64,000 bases of DNA, taken from assembly GCA_963829135.1 (NCBI GenBank), contig CAWHHO010000005.1, forward strand, positions 558,001 to 622,000. The letters are read 5' to 3'. Under the pieces are notes generated by a model. The model ran no database searches. It was not told where the DNA came from and was given only the letters and a program-made list of their open reading frames with translations. The position numbers and the translations under genes are program-made. Positions 46,096 to 57,170 of the stretch are shown here, piece after piece; position 1 is the stretch's first letter; every line of letters begins with the position of its first letter. The DNA comes from Kumtagia sp963829135. GTDB taxonomy: Bacteria; Pseudomonadota; Alphaproteobacteria; Rhizobiales; Rhizobiaceae.

Positions 46096-46992
46096 ATGTC
46101 CGCCACCGATTGGGGCCGGCTGTTGGTGCTTGGCGCGATCTGGGGCGGCTCGTTCTTCTTTGCCCGCATAGCGGTCGCAGAAATGCCTCCACTCGTGCTG
46201 GTGTTCTGGCGGGTAGCAATAGCAGCGGCGGCGTTGCATCTTTATCTCGCATTGGCCGGCCCAAGCATCCGCCTCGCCATCCCGCATTGGCGGGCTGTCG
46301 GCCTTTTGGCGATCCTCAACAATGTCGTGCCGTTCTCGCTGATTTTTCTCGGCCAGACCGAACTGGGTGCTGGGCTGGCCTCCGTTCTCAATGCAACCAC
46401 ACCGTTCTGGACGCTGGTTATCGCCAACATCATGACACGAGACGAGAAGCTAAGCTGGAACAAAGTCCTGGGCATTTTGCTCGGCATCGTCGGAACTGCG
46501 ATCATGATCGGTCCTAGCCTCTTCGCGGATCTCGGCGCTCCCGCCTGGGCGAAGTTCGCGCTTATTGGCGCATCGCTGTCCTATGCATTCGCATTGATGG
46601 TTGCGAAACGCTTGAGGGAACTGCCGTCGCCCGTCCTGGCAACCGGCCAGTTGACCGCCTCAACCCTTGTCATGTTGCCAATCGCCTTCATCGGCTTCGG
46701 ACCTGCCGCAATGGTCAGCGCCAGCGGTTCAGTCTGGCTGGCCGTGATCTGCCTTGCCCTTCTTTCCACTGCCTTCGCCTACCTGCTCTACTTCCGCCTG
46801 GTCTCAGATGCCGGCGCTACCAACGCGTCGCTGGTTACCCTCGTCGTACCGGTCAGCGCCATCTTGCTGGGCACGGTCTTCCTTGGAGAACATCTGGCGC
46901 CGATCGAAATTCTCGGCATGGCAGTCATTGCCCTGGGGCTGGTGACAATCGATGGCAGGCTCTTTGGCAGCGCTACCATCGTACGAGGCTGA
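46096..46992 (+). CDS. EamA/DMT family transporter
   Basis: 298 residues with ten hydrophobic helices in two EamA repeats: LLVLGAIWGGSFFFARIAVA opens the first, FALIGASLSYAFALMVAKRL the second. Substrate unknown. The ATG at 46096 starts MSATDWGR, the usual start for this subgroup. ATG 46059 (MSQIVRRPAPLA) is in another frame and would join only if one base were extra. Confidence 0.85.
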   Translation: MSATDWGRLLVLGAIWGGSFFFARIAVAEMPPLVLVFWRVAIAAAALHLYLALAGPSIRLAIPHWRAVGLLAILNNVVPFSLIFLGQTELGAGLASVLNATTPFWTLVIANIMTRDEKLSWNKVLGILLGIVGTAIMIGPSLFADLGAPAWAKFALIGASLSYAFALMVAKRLRELPSPVLATGQLTASTLVMLPIAFIGFGPAAMVSASGSVWLAVICLALLSTAFAYLLYFRLVSDAGATNASLVTLVVPVSAILLGTVFLGEHLAPIEILGMAVIALGLVTIDGRLFGSATIVRG

Positions 46993-47164
46993 CCGATTTC
47001 GCCACAATTTTGCAGACCAGATTTGCGAAACGTTTTCAACAGCTAAGGCGGATCTGCGAAAAGGTTATCCATATTACTGCCGCAATGCAGCATGGTTTCT
47101 CCTTGCCAGTTCGCCAAACTCGCTTAAACTCGCGCAGTGTACTCTACTCATGGAGGCCAAACTC

Positions 47165-47251
47165 ATGGGACTTACACGGCCAATAAATGCACTGATGATA
47201 TGCGCATCATTCGCCATTATCGGCGCCCTGATCATGGGGGTATTTCCTTGA
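47165..47251 (+). CDS. Possible 28-residue membrane peptide
   Basis: ATG at 47165 is preceded by a full GGAGG at 8-bp spacing. The frame encodes GLTRPINALMICASFAIIGA then LIMGVFP, which is almost entirely one membrane helix after a short basic start. It is followed by a hairpin terminator. Tiny one-helix proteins of this form are common in Rhizobiales, but no function is known to me. Coding status rests on the ribosome-binding site, the helix and the terminator. Confidence 0.5.
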   Translation: MGLTRPINALMICASFAIIGALIMGVFP

Positions 47252-47295
47252 TAGCTTGAGCTGGAGGGGTTTAAGTAGTCTGGCAGCCAACAAAG

Positions 47296-47323
47296 AAAGG
47301 CCCGCTGAACAGCGGGCCTTTTC
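47296..47323. terminator. Bidirectional hairpin terminator
   Basis: AAAGGCCCGCTG and CAGCGGGCCTTTT form a 10-bp-plus stem with a short loop between the small plus-strand ORF and the end of metF. A-rich and T-rich flanks allow action in both directions. Confidence 0.88.
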
Positions 47324-47339
47324 ATGCAACCTCCGCAAA

Positions 47340-48266
47340 TCAAGCAGCAGCCGATCCGGCAACTTGCTCTACCTGCGGGCGAGGCCTGATACCGATCATG
47401 TGACAGATCGCGAAGGCAAGATCGGCGCGGTTCATCGTGTAGAAGTGGAAATCGTCCACCCCGCGCTCCATCAGATCCATGACCTGCTCGGCAGCAACGG
47501 CTGACGCCACGAGCGCATGCGTCTGCGGGTCTTTTTGCAACCCATCGAAGCGCTCGGCGAGCCATGCTGGAACTAGCGTCCCGCAGCGCGACGGAGAAAT
47601 TCGCGACCTGGCTGAAATTGTGGACCGGGAGAATACCCGGCACGATCGGGATATAGATGCCTGCGCGCCGCGCCCGCTCGACATAGGCTTCGTAAAGATC
47701 GTTGTCGAAGAAGAACTGGGTGATCGCCCGCGTCGCGCCATTGTCGACCTTGCGCTTGAGCATGTCGATATCGGTGGCGAAATCCGAGCTTTCGGGATGC
47801 TTTTCCGGATAGGCAGAAACCGAGATATCGAAATCGCCGATCGTGTTCATCGCCGACGACAAGCTCGGAGGCATTGGCGTAGCCATCCGGGTGCGGCTTG
47901 TAGCGGGCGCCGACGCCCTCAGCCGGATCGCCGCGCAAGGCCACGAAGCGCTTGACGCCCATCTCCGCAAATTCCGAGATGACTTGATCGACCTCGCCGC
48001 GCGTTGCATCGATGCACGTCATGTGTGCCGCCGGAATGCAGATTCGTCTCGGTCAGGATACGCTTGACCGTGCGCGCCGTACGCTCGCGTGTAGAACCGC
48101 CCGCGCCATAGGTCACTGACACGAACTTCGGGTCCAGCGGCGCCAGTCGGGTGACTGTTTCCCACAGCCTCACTTCCATATCGTCATTCTTCGGCGGGAA
48201 GAATTCGAAGGAGACGCGTACCCTGTCGCCAATGTCCGGGCGGCGCGAAAATCGGAACTGGTTCAT
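47340..48266 (-). CDS. metF: 5,10-methylenetetrahydrofolate reductase (three +1 frameshifts as read)
   Basis: Flavoenzyme giving 5-methyl-THF for methionine synthesis; about 307 residues corrected. Pieces in order: VRVSFEFFPPKNDDMEVRLW, VSVTYGAGGSTRERTARTVK; then MTCIDATRGEVDQV and VKRFVALRGDPAEG; then IGDFDISVSAYPEKHPES and ITQFFFDNDLYEAYV; then CGTLVPAWLAERFDG. Frame changes at about 48038, 47858 and 47592 each remove one extra base. The ATG overlaps the stop of the ArsR-methyltransferase gene, so both are co-transcribed. The gene is probably intact in the organism. Confidence 0.92.
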
Positions 48267-49271
48267 CAGACGGCTTCCCCTTGCAAAGCTTGGTTCTGTC
48301 GGTCGGCAATCAGCAAGCGGCGATCGCGGCCGAGCCACAGTTTTATGGTGAGCTGTCGCATCGCCGGCGTCACGTGGCTCGAACGCCTTGGTGACTTCGA
48401 CATCGAGACCCGCCTCATCAAACCATTCGGCGATCTGCTGGTCGGAAAAGCCGAGCCGCAGATGCGCGTGCTCATCGCGCAGAAACTCCAGCGAATGCGC
48501 CGCGAAATCCACGATGATCAAGCGACCCGACGGCCGCAGCAGGCGCGCCGCCTCGCGGATCGCATGGCCGGGCTCGTCCAGGTAGTGCAGCACCTGATGC
48601 ATGGTGATCAGATCAAAGCTGTCGCGCTCAACCGGCGGCGCGAAAATGTCGCCTTGCCGAACCTGCGCGTGCGCCACGCCTGCCCGATCGAGATTGGCCC
48701 GGGCCACAGCCAGCATTTCGCGCGACAGGTCGATGCCCACGCCACGGCGATAATACGGGGCAAACAGTTCGAGCAACCGACCGGTACCGGTCCCGAGGTC
48801 GAGCATCGACTGGAACGGCCGCTTGCCGACTGCGGCCAGAAGCGCGGCCTCCACCGCTTGGTCGGACGCATGCAGCGTGCGCAGCTGATCCCAGGATGCC
48901 GCATTTCGGCTGAAATAGTCGCTGGCTCTCTCCTGCCGGCGATGCTTCACCGCCTGCAGCCGCTCAAGATCGCGGTCGACGGTGACATCCCGCTCATGCA
49001 CGCGCGATACGATGCCTTGCACGAACTCGCGCACCGCATCATCGTCTGACACGCGAAAGAATGCCCAGGAGCCTTCCTGATAGCGCTCAACCAGCCCCGC
49101 ATCCATGAGCAGCTTGAGGTGCCGCGACACGCGTGGTTGCGACTGGTTCAAGATCTCCGTGATATCGGAAACCGTCAGATCGCCGCGCGAGATCAATGCC
49201 AGAATGCGCAGCCGGCTGGATTCAGCAGCTGCCTTCAATATATCAACCATCGTGTCGAGCGTTATGCGCAT
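48266..49271 (-). CDS. ArsR-family regulator fused to SAM-dependent methyltransferase (+1 frameshift near end)
   Basis: About 334 residues. An ArsR winged-helix domain (residues 1-95; RLRILALISRGDLTVSDITE, LNQSQPRVSRHLKLLMDAGL) is joined to a class I methyltransferase domain with SMLDLGTGTGRLLELFAP (SAM motif I). The C-terminal stretch LTIKLWLGRDRRLLIADRQ follows one extra base near 48360; uncorrected, the frame runs into metF and looks like a fusion. Such genes commonly precede metF in alphaproteobacteria and are thought to sense the methyl cycle. No metal-binding cysteines are seen, so metal sensing is unlikely. Confidence 0.88.
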
Positions 49272-49299
49272 GGGATGCCAATCTACGAAACAGATATAA

Positions 49300-49313
49300 A
49301 CATATCTTTATGT
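49300..49313. promoter_or_regulatory. Candidate operator for the ArsR-methyltransferase gene
   Basis: An inverted repeat ACATA-TCTT-TATGT lies 29 bp before the regulator's start, in an AT-rich stretch (about 49293-49323) within GC-rich DNA and between divergent genes. Position and symmetry suit autoregulation by the ArsR-type protein and possible control of metF. Confidence 0.5.
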
Positions 49314-49387
49314 GAAGATTCGGCATATCGCAACCCCAATGTCGCGCGCGGACAAGAAAATGCCGCTCGTTCATCAGGAGAAAGTGC

Positions 49388-49905
49388 ATGTTTGAAATGC
49401 GAGGAGGCGAAGTGGCCCTGGCGGAAGATCCCGCTTCGCAGGCTGGCGACGCGCAAGTTGTCTTCATCGGGACTCTTCGCACGTCGTGGCACAGCCGCGT
49501 GGACTGCCCGAAGAACATGCGTGAGGCGCGCGAGCGCGGTGTCGGCGCCACAGTCGAGATAAGAGCTCAATACCGGCAAGGGCTTGCAGGGTCTTGGTGC
49601 GGCGAGCCATGTCGCGATCCTGACCTGGCTGCATCATGCGCCGCGAAATCTGATTGTGCAGAGGCCGCGCCATGCCCTTGAATCAAAGGGAACTTTTGCG
49701 CTTCGTTCCCCTGCCCGTCCAAATCCTATCGGGCTGCACATTGTAAAACTGCTCAGCGTGGATCCGGTCGATGGCATCCTGTCGCTCGACGCGCATCGAT
49801 GTGCTGGATGGAACGCCAGTGGTTGATATAAAGCCGTATTTCGCCTCCAGCGATGCTATGCCGGAAGCGACTTATGCAAGCAGCACGATGGCGACGAGGA
49901 ACTGA
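49388..49905 (+). CDS. trmO: tRNA t6A37 methyltransferase TrmO family (two +1 frameshifts as read)
   Basis: TrmO/TsaA-family beta-barrel enzyme; about 171 residues corrected. VFIGTLRTSWHSRVDCPKNM and EARERGVGATVEI are in the first frame. GLGAASHVAILTWLHHAPRN, TFALRSPARPNPIGLHIVKL and GILSLDA are in the next. DVLDGTPVVDIKPYFASSDA and a short tail are in the third. Extra bases at about 49590 and 49794 explain the breaks. TrmO N6-methylates t6A37 in tRNA-Thr using SAM. It is divergent from the ArsR-methyltransferase gene and followed after 1 bp by DUF2293. Confidence 0.88.
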
Positions 49906-49906
49906 C

Positions 49907-50215
49907 GTGCCCACCCACCGCCAGCGGGCCATCGCCAAAGCACTTACGCTTCTGCTGCCCGTCGCGCCCTACGCTGACACAGAGGAGATCAGGGCCGATG
50001 CGAACGCCAAGCACCTAAAAACCTTACCGCCGACGATCGCTGTCTGGCTGGCGACGGTCGCACATGTCCGCCATGCCCACAGCGACTACGAGGCGTTGCT
50101 GGCCGAGGGCTACGATCGTGACTCCGCGCGATTTTTCGTGCTCGACCAGGTCAACCGGGTTCTGACGCGATGGCGCGCCACGCGGCTGCTCGATCCGGAT
50201 GACGATATAGAGTAG
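49907..50215 (+). CDS. DUF2293 domain protein
   Basis: 102 residues starting at GTG 49907, with GAGGAA 7 bp before it; the start directly follows the trmO stop. The sequence (RAIAKALTLLLPVAPYADTE, LPPTIAVWLATVAHVRHAHS, YDRDSARFFVLDQVNRVLTR) fits DUF2293, a small helical family common in alphaproteobacteria. Function unknown. Coupling to trmO may hint at tRNA-related work, but this is only context. Confidence 0.8.
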   Translation: MPTHRQRAIAKALTLLLPVAPYADTEEIRADANAKHLKTLPPTIAVWLATVAHVRHAHSDYEALLAEGYDRDSARFFVLDQVNRVLTRWRATRLLDPDDDIE

Positions 50216-50243
50216 GTGCGGCGGAGCGCGATGTCGTCTAAGC

Positions 50244-50861
50244 CTAAGGCCGATAAATCCACTGCTCCGGCACCCGCACCGAGACCTCCTCCCCAACGGT
50301 CAAAACGCCCGGCTTCTCGACCCAAGCGACCAGCCCGCGCAGGCGTTTCGCAGTCTTTGGAAACAGCAGCGCGCCTGCCTCGATATCCGCCATGCCGGCC
50401 CGTTTCGCGACCTGTCTGCCGGCAGCGCGGCATGGTCCGTTCTGCGCATCGATCTTCACCGTAGCGCCACCCTTGAAGAACAGCAGCGTGCCGGAAGGCA
50501 GCATCGACAGATTGGGTATGCCCTGGAGGACGAGATTGGCGCCGATCCATTCCGGCCTGATTTCCGGCAGACCCATCCGTCCTGCGACAACCGCCAATTC
50601 ATCCGCAGCGACGATCGAAAGCTGACGCTCATTGCGGATTTGGGTGCCGCGCGGATACCACGGTTCGCGCCCGCCGGAGCGCCGCGTATGGCCGAAATGC
50701 ACATCGCCTGGAATGCCTTCGAAGCCTAGCTGCAGCGCCTCCACCGGCCTCGTTTCAAAATGATCAGGAGCGGACGCGAACAGCGCACCGACGCGAGCCG
50801 TCAGCTTCCGGCCGGGGGTGATTTCAGTCGGGTCAGGCGCGAACAGCGAAGTCTGCGTCAC
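50244..50861 (-). CDS. MOSC domain protein
   Basis: 205 residues. The MOSC beta-barrel region includes LGFEGIPGDVHFGHTRRSGG, NERQLSIVAADELAVVA, GANLVLQGIPNLSMLPSGTL and NGPCRAAGRQVAKRAG, the last with the conserved cysteine of sulfur-carrier MOSC proteins. Such proteins handle sulfur or molybdenum cofactor chemistry; the exact substrate is unknown. The GTG at 50861 overlaps the stop of the FabH-like gene (GTGA), so both are probably co-translated. Confidence 0.85.
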   Translation of the reverse strand: MTQTSLFAPDPTEITPGRKLTARVGALFASAPDHFETRPVEALQLGFEGIPGDVHFGHTRRSGGREPWYPRGTQIRNERQLSIVAADELAVVAGRMGLPEIRPEWIGANLVLQGIPNLSMLPSGTLLFFKGGATVKIDAQNGPCRAAGRQVAKRAGMADIEAGALLFPKTAKRLRGLVAWVEKPGVLTVGEEVSVRVPEQWIYRP

Positions 50862-51976
50862 ATCATCCTCAGCAGCGCGCCGCCGATGGAGTAGCCCGCG
50901 CCGAACGCGCAAAGCAGGCCCCAGTCACCGGCCTCCATGTCCTTGTGATTTTCCTCGAGTGCAATCACAGCCCCGGCCGCGGCCGTATTGCCGAGGCGGT
51001 CGAGCACCAGCGGCGCGCGGTCGTGGCCGACCTCATGGCCGAAGGAAAGGCGGAGAATCATGGCGTTCATGCGGGCATTGGCCTGATGCAGCCAGAAGCG
51101 GCGGATGTCATCCGGCGTGAGCCCGTGCTCGGCAAGAAACTCGACAATGAAGCGATGGCCCGCAACCGTCACGTCCTTGAAAACCTTGTTGCCGACCTGC
51201 TTGATAAGGTTGCCCTCGGTTGGTATCGCCGACGTGTCGTCCAGCCCGTCGCGCAGCAGGAAACCAAAATTGGTGCGGATATTGTTGGAAAACTGTGTCC
51301 AGCCTCGCGTGTCGATCACCTCGAAGCGGCCTGGGCGGCGGTCCTCTTCCATTCGCTCCAGGATAATGGCCGTGGAAGCGTCGCCGAAGATGAAATGCGT
51401 CTGCCGGTCTCGGAAATCGAGATGGCCGGTGATCAGTTCGGGCGTGACAATCAATACCCGCCGCTGTGCGCCAGAGCGAATGAGATTAGCGGCGACGTGC
51501 AGGCCCGCCGTTGCAGAGGAACAGCCCAGCGCCATGTCAAACGCAGCGCCCCGGGCGCCGATGGCATTCTGGATTTCAATGGCGATGGCCGGATAGGGCC
51601 GCTGATGATGCGACGCGGCGCAGATCACCATGTCGATGTCCGCTCCCTCGATCCGCGCATCATCCAACGCCCGCTTGGCAGCGCCCAGGCCGAACTCGGC
51701 CATAACCGAGAGATCGTCGTCATCGCGCGGAGCAATGCGTGGCGCCATGCGCTTGGGGTCGAGGATCCCGTCTAGCGTGTGAACATGACGTGTCGTCACA
51801 CCGGACGCATGCGCGATAAAGGCCGCTTCCGACTTCGCCAACATCGGCTCGCCGCTCCCCGCGCGCCGCGCATTCTCCAGGTCGACGTATCCGTTGAAGC
51901 TGTCGACCAACTCCTCGTTGGTGATGGCGGCTTCCGGGATCAGAACGCCGATCCCGCTGAGCATGACGCGATGCAT
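50858..51976 (-). CDS. Beta-ketoacyl-ACP synthase III-like (FabH family)
   Basis: 372 residues, a little longer than housekeeping FabH. The catalytic triad is visible: Cys in DMALGCSSATAGLHVA, His in WLHQANARMNAMIL and Asn in LDRLGNTAAAGAVIALE. GDASTAIILERMEE is also conserved. It condenses an acyl-CoA starter with malonyl-ACP or performs a related condensation. No other fatty-acid genes are adjacent, so it may serve a specialised lipid rather than primary synthesis. It is coupled to the downstream MOSC gene. Confidence 0.87.
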   Translation of the reverse strand: MHRVMLSGIGVLIPEAAITNEELVDSFNGYVDLENARRAGSGEPMLAKSEAAFIAHASGVTTRHVHTLDGILDPKRMAPRIAPRDDDDLSVMAEFGLGAAKRALDDARIEGADIDMVICAASHHQRPYPAIAIEIQNAIGARGAAFDMALGCSSATAGLHVAANLIRSGAQRRVLIVTPELITGHLDFRDRQTHFIFGDASTAIILERMEEDRRPGRFEVIDTRGWTQFSNNIRTNFGFLLRDGLDDTSAIPTEGNLIKQVGNKVFKDVTVAGHRFIVEFLAEHGLTPDDIRRFWLHQANARMNAMILRLSFGHEVGHDRAPLVLDRLGNTAAAGAVIALEENHKDMEAGDWGLLCAFGAGYSIGGALLRMM

Positions 51977-52108
51977 TCGTTCAAGGTTTCCTTGATCTCA
52001 GCGCCATCAGCTTGCGCTTGGCTTCTCGCGACAGATATTGCGCCGCACTCGTTTACGCCGAATTGACGCAAGCGCAAAGCCCATCAACGAGCCGCAGCTT
52101 GGCCACCA

Positions 52109-52882
52109 TCATGCGTCCCGTTGCACCACGATGAACAGTCGCGGAAACCGCAGCAGCACGCGGCCATCGACCCGCGGCGGGTAAGCCTCGGCGACACGCT
52201 TCGTATAGTCGGCAATGAATTGCTCCCGCTCGCCGGACTCGAGCGGATCCAGGAACGGCTTGAGGCCGGTGGAACTCACCCAGTCTACAATCGCATCTGC
52301 ATCGGCAAGCGGGTGATTGTAGGCCGTGTGCCATATGTCGACCCTCGCTGCGGACGGTACGAGCAGGTCATAATAGGACGCGACCGGTGGCAGCGACGCA
52401 CGCGCGGCGTTGGCCAGCTTTGCCGCGAACGGCGTGGCTTTCGCGGTCTCGCGCATCAGCACATGCGAGGGCTCGCTGAGATTGTCCGGCATCTGGATCG
52501 CCAAAACGCCCCCGGGTGCGAGCAGGCCGAACAGTCTCGGCAGCAGGACGGCGTGGTCCGGCAGCCATTGCAGTGAAGCGTTGGCGAACAACAGATCGAC
52601 CGGTTCGGCCGGCGACCAGTCCGCCGCGTCAGCAAGCGAGAACTGCACTCCCGGCAGGCGCGCCCTCGCCTTCTCGATCATGTCCGGCGAGGTATCGAAG
52701 CCGCTGACCTCGGCATCCGGCCAGCGCTCGACCAGCAACTCGGTGGAGTTACCCGGCCCGCAGCCAATGTCGACGACGCGGCTCGGATTTTTCAGCGATA
52801 CCTGCGCCAGCAGGTCGCGCGCCGGCCTGGTCCGCTCGCTCTCGAACTGGAGATAGTGCGAGGCGGACCAGTCGCTCATCAC
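52109..52882 (-). CDS. tam: Trans-aconitate 2-methyltransferase-like
   Basis: 257 residues. It starts SDWSASHYLQFESERTRPAR, the Tam N-terminus, followed by SAM motif I VVDIGCGPGNSTELLVERWP, PVDLLFANASLQWLPDH and VLAIQMPDNLSEPSHVLMRE. Tam methyl-esterifies trans-aconitate, an inhibitor of aconitase. The annotation follows the strong family pattern; other small acids are possible. It stands alone, 132 bp before the FabH-like gene and downstream of ettA on the same strand. Confidence 0.88.
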   Translation of the reverse strand: MMSDWSASHYLQFESERTRPARDLLAQVSLKNPSRVVDIGCGPGNSTELLVERWPDAEVSGFDTSPDMIEKARARLPGVQFSLADAADWSPAEPVDLLFANASLQWLPDHAVLLPRLFGLLAPGGVLAIQMPDNLSEPSHVLMRETAKATPFAAKLANAARASLPPVASYYDLLVPSAARVDIWHTAYNHPLADADAIVDWVSSTGLKPFLDPLESGEREQFIADYTKRVAEAYPPRVDGRVLLRFPRLFIVVQRDA

Positions 52883-52932
52883 CTATATACCTCCGCCGAT
52901 AGCCGCGTGCCGACCGTGCGCAATGACGCTAC

Positions 52933-54582
<1,650 letters not shown>

Positions 54583-54892
54583 GCTTGGCGTATCCTTGAG
54601 ATTGATCGTTTCGGAGGGTTGGCGCGCTATGTAGGCGAAGCAGAACCAAACGGCAATCTCGAAGTGGGCGCCCTTCTTCGAAGCAGTCCTCTCCTGCCGT
54701 TTGGACACACGAATACGTCGCGGGCTTTTCGAGCCCGGTTCGGACAGCTGGCGCAAGGCGTCGCGCCTCATAAGGTATAGTTTCGTGTCGCTGCCCTGCG
54801 AAGCCGGCTCGGCCCCACAAGACCCTTACGTCATTCTGACACAACTTGACGCATTGGGCAGGCGCAACGACAGTTGCGGCGGGGGAACATCA

Positions 54893-55826
54893 ATGCCTTT
54901 CACCGAAACCATGAGACTGGAATCGCCAAGTGGAGCCATGCTGGCGCTGTACGGGCGAAAGGCGCTGGGTATTCCGATCGGCGTGGTGCATATCAACCAC
55001 GGCCTTGCCGAACATGCGCAGCGTTACGGCCGTTTTGCCGATGCGCTCGCCGCCGCCGACTTTCACGTCTACGCGCATGACCACCGCGGCCATGGCGCTA
55101 CCGCTGCGCCAGATGCACCGCTTGGCCGGTTTGCCCAGACGGACGGTATCGGCAAGGTGATGACCGACATCGCAGCGGTGCAGGATTGGATCGGCGAGCG
55201 GCATCCCGGTCTGCCGCTGATCGCCTTTGGCCATTCCATGGGAGGCATCCTGGTCGCTCAACTCCGCGTTCCGCCGCTCGGCGCAGCTAGCCGGTGTCGC
55301 CGCCTGGAACGCTAATTTCTCACCGGGGATCATGGGCCGGGCCGGGCAGGCGATCCTGGCCTGGGAGAGATTCCGGCTCGGCTCGGATATGCCCTCGCGC
55401 ATGCTGCCGAAGCTGACGTTTCAGGACTGGGGCAGGAAAGTGCCGGGCCACCGAACACCGTTCGACTGGCTGTCGCGCGATGCGGCGGAGGTCGACAAGT
55501 ACATAGCGGATCCACTGTGCGGCTGGGATGCGTCGGTCTCCATGTGGCAGGACATTTTCGGCATGGTCTTTGCGGGTGCGGACGACCGCAACTTTGCCTC
55601 GATCCGCAAGAGCCTGCCGTTCAGCCTGTTCGGCGGGGGCGCCGATCCAGCGACCGTCAACGGCATGGCGATCGAGGATCTGGCGGAGCGCATGCGCCGC
55701 ATGGGCTTTTCCAATATCACTTCGAAGGTTTGGCCGCAGACCCGCCACGAGGGCTTGAACGATCTCAACCGCGACGAAATCACCGCAGCGTTTGTGGAAT
55801 GGGCGAAGGACGTGGTGGGACGATAG
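54893..55826 (+). CDS. Alpha/beta hydrolase, lysophospholipase type (+1 frameshift as read)
   Basis: About 310 residues corrected, of the monoacylglycerol lipase/lysophospholipase (Hydrolase_4) group. VVHINHGLAEHAQRYGRFAD and HVYAHDHRGHGAT open the fold; the nucleophile is Ser in AFGHSMGG. After GGILVA the frame slips at about 55259 and continues NSAFRRSAQLAGVAAWNANF to a C-terminal His region (WPQTRHEGLNDLNRDE). One extra base explains the break. No signal peptide, so probably a cytoplasmic lipase or esterase of unknown substrate. Confidence 0.88.
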
Positions 55827-55933
55827 TGCCAAGCCGCCCTATCTCTATTGGCGTATCGCAAAAACCGGAACAGCCCGGTGACAGCCCAGCCAAGGCCCTG
55901 TAGAGCCTGCGGGACGAACAACATTGGTCGATC

Positions 55934-57101
55934 ATGTCGAATCCCCCGCTGAAAGGCATCCGCGTCATCGAGCTTGCCCGCATCCTCGCCGGTCCCTGGG
56001 CCGGCCAGACGCTGGCCGATCTCGGCGCCGATGTAATCAAGGTGGAAAGCCCTGAAGGTGATGACACCCGAAAATGGGGGCCGCCCTTTGTGATGAGCCA
56101 TGATGGCGAGAACCTGTCCGCCGCCTACTACCACGCTTGCAACCGAGGCAAGCGCTCGGTCTGCGTCGATTTCTCCACCCCCGAGGGTGCCGAAACAATA
56201 CGGAAACTGGCAGTTTCCGCCGATGTGCTGATCGAAAACTTCAAGCTCGGCGGATTGAAAAAATATGGCCTCGACTACGACAGCCTGCGCGCCCTCAACC
56301 CGAAGCTCGTCTACTGCTCGATCACCGGATTTGGCCAAAATGGCCCGTACGCGGCGCGCGCCGGCTATGACTTTATCATTCAGGGTATGTCGGGCCTGAT
56401 GTCGATCACCGGGCCGGCAGGCGGCGAACCGCAGAAGGTGGGCGTCGCCGTCACCGACCTTTTCACTGGCCTCTACTCGGTCATCGCCATTCAGGCGGCG
56501 TTACGCCACGCCGAGGCCACTGGCCACGGGCCAGCATATCGACATGGCGCTGTTCGACGCGCAGATCGCCGTGCTCGCCAACCAGAACATGAACTATCTG
56601 GTATCCGGAAAGCCGCCGGTGCAGATGGGCAACGCTCATCCCAACATCGCACCGTATGAGGTGCTGCCGGTGGCTGATGGCCACATCATCCTAGCCGTCG
56701 GCAATGACGGGCAATTTCGCAAGTTCTGCGCGGTTGTCGGGCTGGACGATCTCGCTACCCATCCCGACTACGCGACCAACGCAGCCCGCGTCGCCAACCG
56801 TATCGGCCTGCGAGAGGCGATGACCGCAAAACTCTCGGGATTTGAACGCCTGGCGCTGCTCGCTTTGCTCGAACAGGCGGGGGTGCCGGCAAGCCCGATC
56901 AACACCATCGCCGACATGTTCGCCGACCCGCAGACGGCCGCACGCGGCATACGGCTCGACCTCGATGACGGCCATGGCAATAGCCTGCCATCGGTTCGGG
57001 CGCCAATCGTGCTATCCGAGACGCCGCTGACATACGACAGGCCCTCGCCGCGCCTTGGGGAGCATACGGCGGAGATATTGGCGGAGTTGAAAGCGAAATG
57101 A
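55934..57101 (+). CDS. CaiB/BaiF family CoA transferase (+1 frameshift as read)
   Basis: Class III CoA transferase of about 388 residues corrected. GIRVIELARILAGPWAGQTL, LADLGADVIKVESPEGDDTR and KRSVCVDFSTPEG form the first domain, with ADVLIENFKLGGLKKYGLDY and SITGFGQNGPYAARAGYDFI after it. The frame slips at about 56530; it then reads QHIDMALFDAQIAVLANQN (catalytic Asp region) to the end. One extra C is the likely cause. The acyl group is unknown; the TPP enzyme downstream may act in the same pathway. Confidence 0.9.
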
Positions 57102-57124
57102 AACCGGCTTCATTGCGCTATCAA

Positions 57125-57153
57125 TTCCCCCTCACCCGCCGGGTGAAGGGGAA
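57125..57153. repeat. REP-like palindrome
   Basis: TTCCCCCTCACCCG and CGGGTGAAGGGGAA form a 29-bp near-perfect inverted repeat (one mismatch) between the CoA transferase and TPP-enzyme genes. The CCCCCTCACCCG core is shared with the inverted repeats around the DUF559 gene at 62 kb. Confidence 0.75.
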
Positions 57154-57170
57154 GCTTGAGGGAACGAACA

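Noticed and set aside
47919..49271. A natural fusion of the ArsR-methyltransferase with MetF
   Set aside because: The continuous frame exists only because one extra base removes the methyltransferase stop. The correct end (LTIKLWLGRDRRLL...) and a separate metF ATG are present.
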